Of a stretch of DNA of 18,974 bases, positions 15,885 to 18,974 are shown in pieces. Location of the stretch: positions 1 to 18,974 of the forward strand of contig CANQHH010000005.1 in NCBI GenBank assembly GCA_947623615.1, written 5' to 3'. The notes beneath the pieces are model-generated. The model did not search any database, was not told where the DNA came from, and saw nothing but the letters and a program-made list of their open reading frames with translations. Numbering within the stretch: position 1 is the first letter of the stretch; each line of letters begins with the position of its first letter. The translations under genes and the position numbers were made by a program. This DNA is from an uncultured Clostridia bacterium. Lineage in GTDB: Bacteria; Bacillota; Clostridia; TANB77; CAG-508.

Positions 15885-16994
15885 ATGGATGATAGAAATA
15901 TTAAACTTGCACATAATCTTATACATTATTCTATAGACTTAAAAGAAGGGGACAATTTATTAGTTGAAGTAAATGGAGAGGACGGATTAGAACTTGCAAA
16001 TGAAATTATAAATCAAGCAAAGGAAATCAATGCAAATCCAACATTAAATTTGATTAAGTATGAAGAACTAAGAGATTTTCTAATAAATGCAAGTGATGAT
16101 GAGATAATTGAATATGGCAAAAAAGACTATGATAGAATGAAAGAAATGCAAGCATATATTGGGATAAGTGCACCTACATCTGACAAAGTATTAGAGGGGA
16201 TTTCTAGTGAAAAAATCCAAACATACAATAAATATTATACTGCACCAGTTCATTTAGAACGAAGGGTAAAATATACTAAATGGTGTATTTTGCGATATCC
16301 TAATGAATATTTTGCAACTAAAAATAATATGACACTAGAAGAAGCTAAGGATTTTTATTATAGCGTATGTAATGTAGATTATAATAAAATGAAAGATGCT
16401 ATGGAACCGCTAAAAGAATTGATGAATAAAACTGACAAAGTACATATAGTGGCACATGACACTGATTTGTCTTTTAGTATAAAAGGAATTCCAGCAGAAA
16501 AATATTATGGAACATTTAATATTCCAGATGGAGAAGTTGCAACATGTCCAGTAAAGGATAGTGTTAATGGATATATAACTTATAATACGAAAACAAAGTA
16601 TAATGATATTGTATTTGAAAATATAAGATTTGATTTTACGAATGGAAAAATAGTAAGTGCAACTGCAAAAGAAAATACAAAACAACTAAATGATATTTTG
16701 GATATAGATGAAGGAGCAAGATATATTGGAGAATTTGCATTTGGTTTAAATCCGTATATTGATAATACTATTGGTGACACATTATTTGATGAAAAAGTTC
16801 ATGGAAGTTTTCATTTTACTCCCGGAATGGCATTAGAAGAAAGCGATAACGGAAATCGCTCAGCAATTCATTGGGACATAGTTAAAATATTAAGAAAAGA
16901 ATTTGGCGGTGGAGAAGTCTATTTTGATGATGTTTTAATAATGAAAGACGGAAACTTTGTATTAGAAGAATTAAAAGGATTAAATAAGGTGTAA
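15885..16994 (+). CDS. M29 family aminopeptidase (AmpS/PepS-like)
   Basis: 369 aa; ATG 15885 with AGGAGGG (15871-15877) 7 bases upstream. The N-terminal Rossmann-like region ('LKEGDNLLVEVNGEDGLEL') and the C-terminal catalytic region match the M29/thermophilic metallopeptidase family (PF02073). Candidate metal ligands are all present: E217 in 'IPDGEV', E283 in 'GEFAFGLNP', H310 (or H306) in 'VHGSFHFTPG', and H329 and D331 in 'AIHWDIV'. The E-to-E distance of 66 residues fits my recollection of the T. thermophilus enzyme. The expected reaction is release of N-terminal amino acids from peptides, cobalt- or zinc-dependent, in the cytoplasm, usually as a dimer. It is somewhat shorter than the usual ~400-410 residues. 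It sits 33 bp after the VWA gene and 3 bp before the next, within one operon, so it may process products of the AAA+/VWA system or be only a housekeeping passenger. Confidence 0.92.
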   Translation: MDDRNIKLAHNLIHYSIDLKEGDNLLVEVNGEDGLELANEIINQAKEINANPTLNLIKYEELRDFLINASDDEIIEYGKKDYDRMKEMQAYIGISAPTSDKVLEGISSEKIQTYNKYYTAPVHLERRVKYTKWCILRYPNEYFATKNNMTLEEAKDFYYSVCNVDYNKMKDAMEPLKELMNKTDKVHIVAHDTDLSFSIKGIPAEKYYGTFNIPDGEVATCPVKDSVNGYITYNTKTKYNDIVFENIRFDFTNGKIVSATAKENTKQLNDILDIDEGARYIGEFAFGLNPYIDNTIGDTLFDEKVHGSFHFTPGMALEESDNGNRSAIHWDIVKILRKEFGGGEVYFDDVLIMKDGNFVLEELKGLNKV

Positions 16995-16997
16995 TTT

Positions 16998-17831
16998 ATG
17001 GAGAAGGTAGAAAAAGTTAGACCAAAAAAAGGGTTTAAGATATTAGGAATTAGCATATATGAAATATTAGTTTATTTTATTATTTATAGTATTTTAGGAT
17101 ATATTATTGAAACAATATATGGAATTTTAACAAAGGGAGTATGGGAGAGCAGACAAAGTTTCTTATATGGACCATTTTGCGGAATATATGGATTAGGAGC
17201 AGTTGTATTAATTATATCTTTACAATATTTTAATAAAAGCACTAATAAACTGTTTGTAGGTGGCTTTATAGCAGGTTCAATAGTAGAATATTTAGTTAGT
17301 TTTATAGGAGAATTGATTTTTCATGTAAAATGGTGGGACTATTCTCATATGCCTTTAAATATAAATGGAAGAATATGTGTATATTATTCTTTGTTCTGGG
17401 GTATTTTAGCAGTATATTTTATGACTACTTTTCATCCTAGAGTAGAAAGATTTATTGATAAAATAGAGGCTAAAAAGTCAATGAGAACCTTAAAAATTTC
17501 TACTGTATTAATATCCTTGTTTTTATTATTTGACCTTCTAATTACAATGTATGCATTAAAAGCATTTGTTGTTAGAAAAGTATATGAATATGATTTAAAT
17601 GTTCCAAATAAAGAATATGTAATTAATGATATATATAAGCCATTATATGGTAACGAGAAAAAAGCGGACTTTATTTATAAATGGTTTAGCGATGAAAAAA
17701 TGATTAAGACTTTTCCAAATTTGAAAATTCAAGATGTAGATGGAAATATTTTATATCTAAATCAATATGTTGGAGATATACAACCATATTATTTGAAGTT
17801 TTTTGAAAAAAACATAAGAGAAGCGGATTGA
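16998..17831 (+). CDS. CmpB-family (PF06541) putative ABC-type membrane protein
   Basis: 277 aa; ATG 16998 lies 3 bp after the M29 stop, with only a weak AAGGTG upstream, so translation is probably coupled to the preceding gene. The first ~150 residues match PF06541, known as 'putative ABC transporter permease' or DUF1113: 'IIYSILGYIIETIYG', 'RQSFLYGPFCGIYGLGAV', 'VGGFIAGSIVEYLVSFIGE', 'FHVKWWDYSHMPLNINGRI' and 'YSLFWGILAVYF'. About five hydrophobic helices are visible, the last near 167-190 ('KISTVLISLFLLFDLLITMYAL'), followed by a ~85-residue soluble tail. No partner ATPase is encoded next to it in this operon, and the permease label is by family convention only. A terminator follows directly. 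Confidence 0.85.
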   Translation: MEKVEKVRPKKGFKILGISIYEILVYFIIYSILGYIIETIYGILTKGVWESRQSFLYGPFCGIYGLGAVVLIISLQYFNKSTNKLFVGGFIAGSIVEYLVSFIGELIFHVKWWDYSHMPLNINGRICVYYSLFWGILAVYFMTTFHPRVERFIDKIEAKKSMRTLKISTVLISLFLLFDLLITMYALKAFVVRKVYEYDLNVPNKEYVINDIYKPLYGNEKKADFIYKWFSDEKMIKTFPNLKIQDVDGNILYLNQYVGDIQPYYLKFFEKNIREAD

Positions 17832-17839
17832 TATTTTAA

Positions 17840-17879
17840 AAAAGATTATCGATATTAAAAGATAATCTTTTATTTTTTT
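17840..17879 (+). terminator. Rho-independent terminator ending the AAA+/VWA operon
   Basis: AAAGATTATC (17841-17850) pairs perfectly with GATAATCTTT (17861-17870) around a 10-base loop, with a T-rich tail to 17879. It isolates the four-gene operon from the GntR/ABC module. Confidence 0.9.
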
Positions 17880-17890
17880 ACAAAAAAATA

Positions 17891-17919
17891 TTGACTTTTT
17901 ATCACGTACTGTATATACT
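17891..17919 (+). promoter_or_regulatory. Sigma-A promoter of the GntR/ABC operon
   Basis: TTGACT (17891-17896) lies 17 bp before TATACT (17914-17919). The -10 box is inside the operator described next, so binding of a repressor would block RNA polymerase. Confidence 0.82.
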
Positions 17920-17936
17920 GTATATACACAGTACGT
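17904..17936 (+). promoter_or_regulatory. GntR (YtrA-type) operator overlapping the -10 box
   Basis: This 33-bp imperfect inverted repeat has outer arms ACGTACTGT (17904-17912) and ACAGTACGT (17928-17936), continued inward by TATA after one mismatched position. It also contains a direct repeat of CTGTATATA (17909-17917 and 17918-17926). Palindromes of this size and composition at the promoter of a YtrA-family repressor gene are typical of autoregulation. That the adjacent GntR protein binds here is inference from position. Confidence 0.78.
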
Positions 17937-17962
17937 TTTTTAGTAAAGGAGAAATTTCTAAT

Positions 17963-18340
17963 ATGAATATAATAATAAGTAATTCGAGCAATATTCCAAT
18001 ATATGAACAGATAAAAGAGCAGATAAAAAGTAAAATAATATCTAATGAACTGAAGGCAGGAGAAATGTTACCTTCAATTAGAAGTTTGGCAAAAGATTTA
18101 AGGATAAGTGTAATAACTACGAAAAATGCTTATGAAGGGTTAGAACGAGAAGGATATGTTGAAACTATTGCAGCCAAAGGGACTTATGTAGCAAATAAAA
18201 ATGTTGAGATTATAAGAGAAGAGCAATTGCAGAAAGTAGAAAAACTAATAGATACGGCTGTTTCCATTGCTAAAATTAGTAAAATTTCTAAAGAGGAAAT
18301 ACAAAGTATGATAGATATTTTATATGAGGAGGATAGATAA
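17963..18340 (+). CDS. YtrA-subfamily GntR transcriptional repressor
   Basis: 125 aa when started at ATG 17963, with AAAGGAGA (17945-17952) 10 bases upstream. The open frame extends upstream to 17891, but that would begin inside the promoter and operator, and the extra residues ('MTFYHVLYILYIHS') do not fit the family. Residues ~8-75 are the winged helix-turn-helix: 'PIYEQIKEQIKSKIISNEL', 'GEMLPSIRSLAKDLRIS', 'TTKNAYEGLEREGYVET' and 'KGTYVA'. The short C-terminal tail (~50 helical residues, no large effector domain) is the mark of the YtrA subfamily, which represses operons for ABC transporters induced by cell-wall-active antibiotics. The gene lies under its own operator and is followed 4 bp after its stop by the ABC ATPase, with the ATPase RBS inside this gene's end. 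Confidence 0.93.
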   Translation: MNIIISNSSNIPIYEQIKEQIKSKIISNELKAGEMLPSIRSLAKDLRISVITTKNAYEGLEREGYVETIAAKGTYVANKNVEIIREEQLQKVEKLIDTAVSIAKISKISKEEIQSMIDILYEEDR

Positions 18341-18344
18341 TATT

Positions 18345-18974
18345 ATGGAAAAAGTTTTAGAGGTAAAGGATTTATACAAAAAGTATAAAGAATTTGAGTT
18401 AAAAAATGTAAATTTTAGCCTACCAAAAGGAATGATAATTGGTTTAATAGGAGAAAATGGAGCTGGAAAAACAACAACCATAAAAGCCATGCTCAATATT
18501 ATAAATAAAGACAAAGGGCAAGTAAAAATATTTGGTTTAGACTTACAGCAAAATGAAAAGAAAATAAAGCAAGATATAGGTGTTGTTTTAGATGATAGTT
18601 TTCTTTCAGAATATCTAAATCCTAAAGATATAAGTAAGATTATGAAGAATTTTTATCCTAATTGGGATGAAAAATTATATCTAAAATATTTAGAAAAATT
18701 TAAAATCCCAATAGACAAAATATCTAAAGAATTTTCTAGTGGTATGAAAATGAAACTAAAAATAGCAACAGCGATTTCCCATAAACCTAAATTACTAATT
18801 TTAGATGAGCCTACATCAGGGTTAGATCCTGTGGCAAGGAATGATATATTAGATATTTTTCAAGAATTTATAGAAGATGGCGAACATTCTATATTAATTT
18901 CTAGTCATATTACATCAGATTTAGAGCATATTGCTGATTATATAATGTTTATAAATAATGGAGAAATTATTTTT
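18345..18974 (+). CDS. ABC transporter ATP-binding protein, 3' end outside the window
   Basis: 210 codons are visible with no stop before the window ends. ATG 18345 follows GAGGAGG (18326-18332), which lies inside the end of the GntR gene. The nucleotide-binding domain is almost complete: Walker A GENGAGKTT (~37-45), a variant signature FSSGMKMKL, Walker B LLILDEPTSGLDP and an H-loop in 'LISSHI'. The signature replaces the canonical LSGG with FSSG, as in several ABC-2 exporters of the CcmA/YtrB/BcrA type. Together with the YtrA-like regulator it is the ATPase of an ABC-2 exporter. The permease should lie just beyond the window. Typical substrates are antimicrobial peptides or cell-wall precursors; the real substrate is unknown. 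Confidence 0.93.
   Translation, partial: MEKVLEVKDLYKKYKEFELKNVNFSLPKGMIIGLIGENGAGKTTTIKAMLNIINKDKGQVKIFGLDLQQNEKKIKQDIGVVLDDSFLSEYLNPKDISKIMKNFYPNWDEKLYLKYLEKFKIPIDKISKEFSSGMKMKLKIATAISHKPKLLILDEPTSGLDPVARNDILDIFQEFIEDGEHSILISSHITSDLEHIADYIMFINNGEIIF

Noticed and set aside
17891..17962. Upstream start for the GntR gene
   Set aside because: This segment holds the -35 box, -10 box and operator. The ATG at 17963 has a good Shine-Dalgarno sequence and gives the usual YtrA length.

Overview
The window is a strongly AT-rich stretch from a low-GC Gram-positive bacterium. It is most likely an uncultured gut-type member of the Clostridia or a related Firmicutes lineage. Signs of this are the strong purine-rich ribosome binding sites, consensus-like TTGACA/TATAAT promoters, A/T-biased codons with AGA arginine, S-layer homology and InlB-type repeat surface proteins, a pilin-like 'GITVIALVVTI' N-terminus, and a YtrA-type GntR/ABC pair. 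All recognised genes lie on the + strand. The taxonomic placement is inference; there is no rRNA or tRNA here.

Region 1 (1-8007) is mostly cell-surface biology. A small cysteine-rich YkgJ-like protein (26-673) ends at a strong terminator. A 1581-aa surface protein follows (894-5639), with a signal peptide, a parallel beta-helix, three SLH domains, InlB-type repeats including three ~210-aa tandem modules, a low-complexity linker and an IPQTG sortase-like signal. Next is a compact ~200-bp unit (5674-5915) with its own promoter, RBS, mini-ORF and terminator. The mini-ORF carries a perfect (AG)13 microsatellite. It is followed by a pilin-like secreted protein with Ig/MBG-like domains (5988-7157) and a membrane-anchored protein of unknown function (7264-8007).

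Region 2 (8008-12160) holds a DUF362 protein with its own terminator. After it comes a two-gene operon with a TTGACA-N17-TATCAT promoter, encoding a membrane-tethered PstS-like phosphate-binding protein and a 634-aa extracytoplasmic protein of unknown function. No phosphate transporter genes are present.

Region 3 (12161-17879) is a four-gene operon with one promoter and one terminator. Its genes are a MoxR/CbbQ-like AAA+ ATPase, a VWA protein with an N-terminal HExxH metallopeptidase-like motif, an M29 aminopeptidase and a CmpB-family (PF06541) membrane protein. The first two form a classic ATPase/VWA remodelling pair.

Region 4 (17880-18974) is the start of a YtrA-like module. A GntR repressor sits under a promoter overlapped by a 33-bp inverted repeat, and an ABC transporter ATPase runs off the window end.

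The most unusual signal is the (AG)13 mini-ORF. In one of the three reading frames set by repeat number, translation would continue to a stop codon inside the loop of the downstream terminator hairpin. This suggests a repeat-length-dependent attenuator controlling the pilin-like gene behind it. The sequence elements are visible directly; the mechanism is inference.
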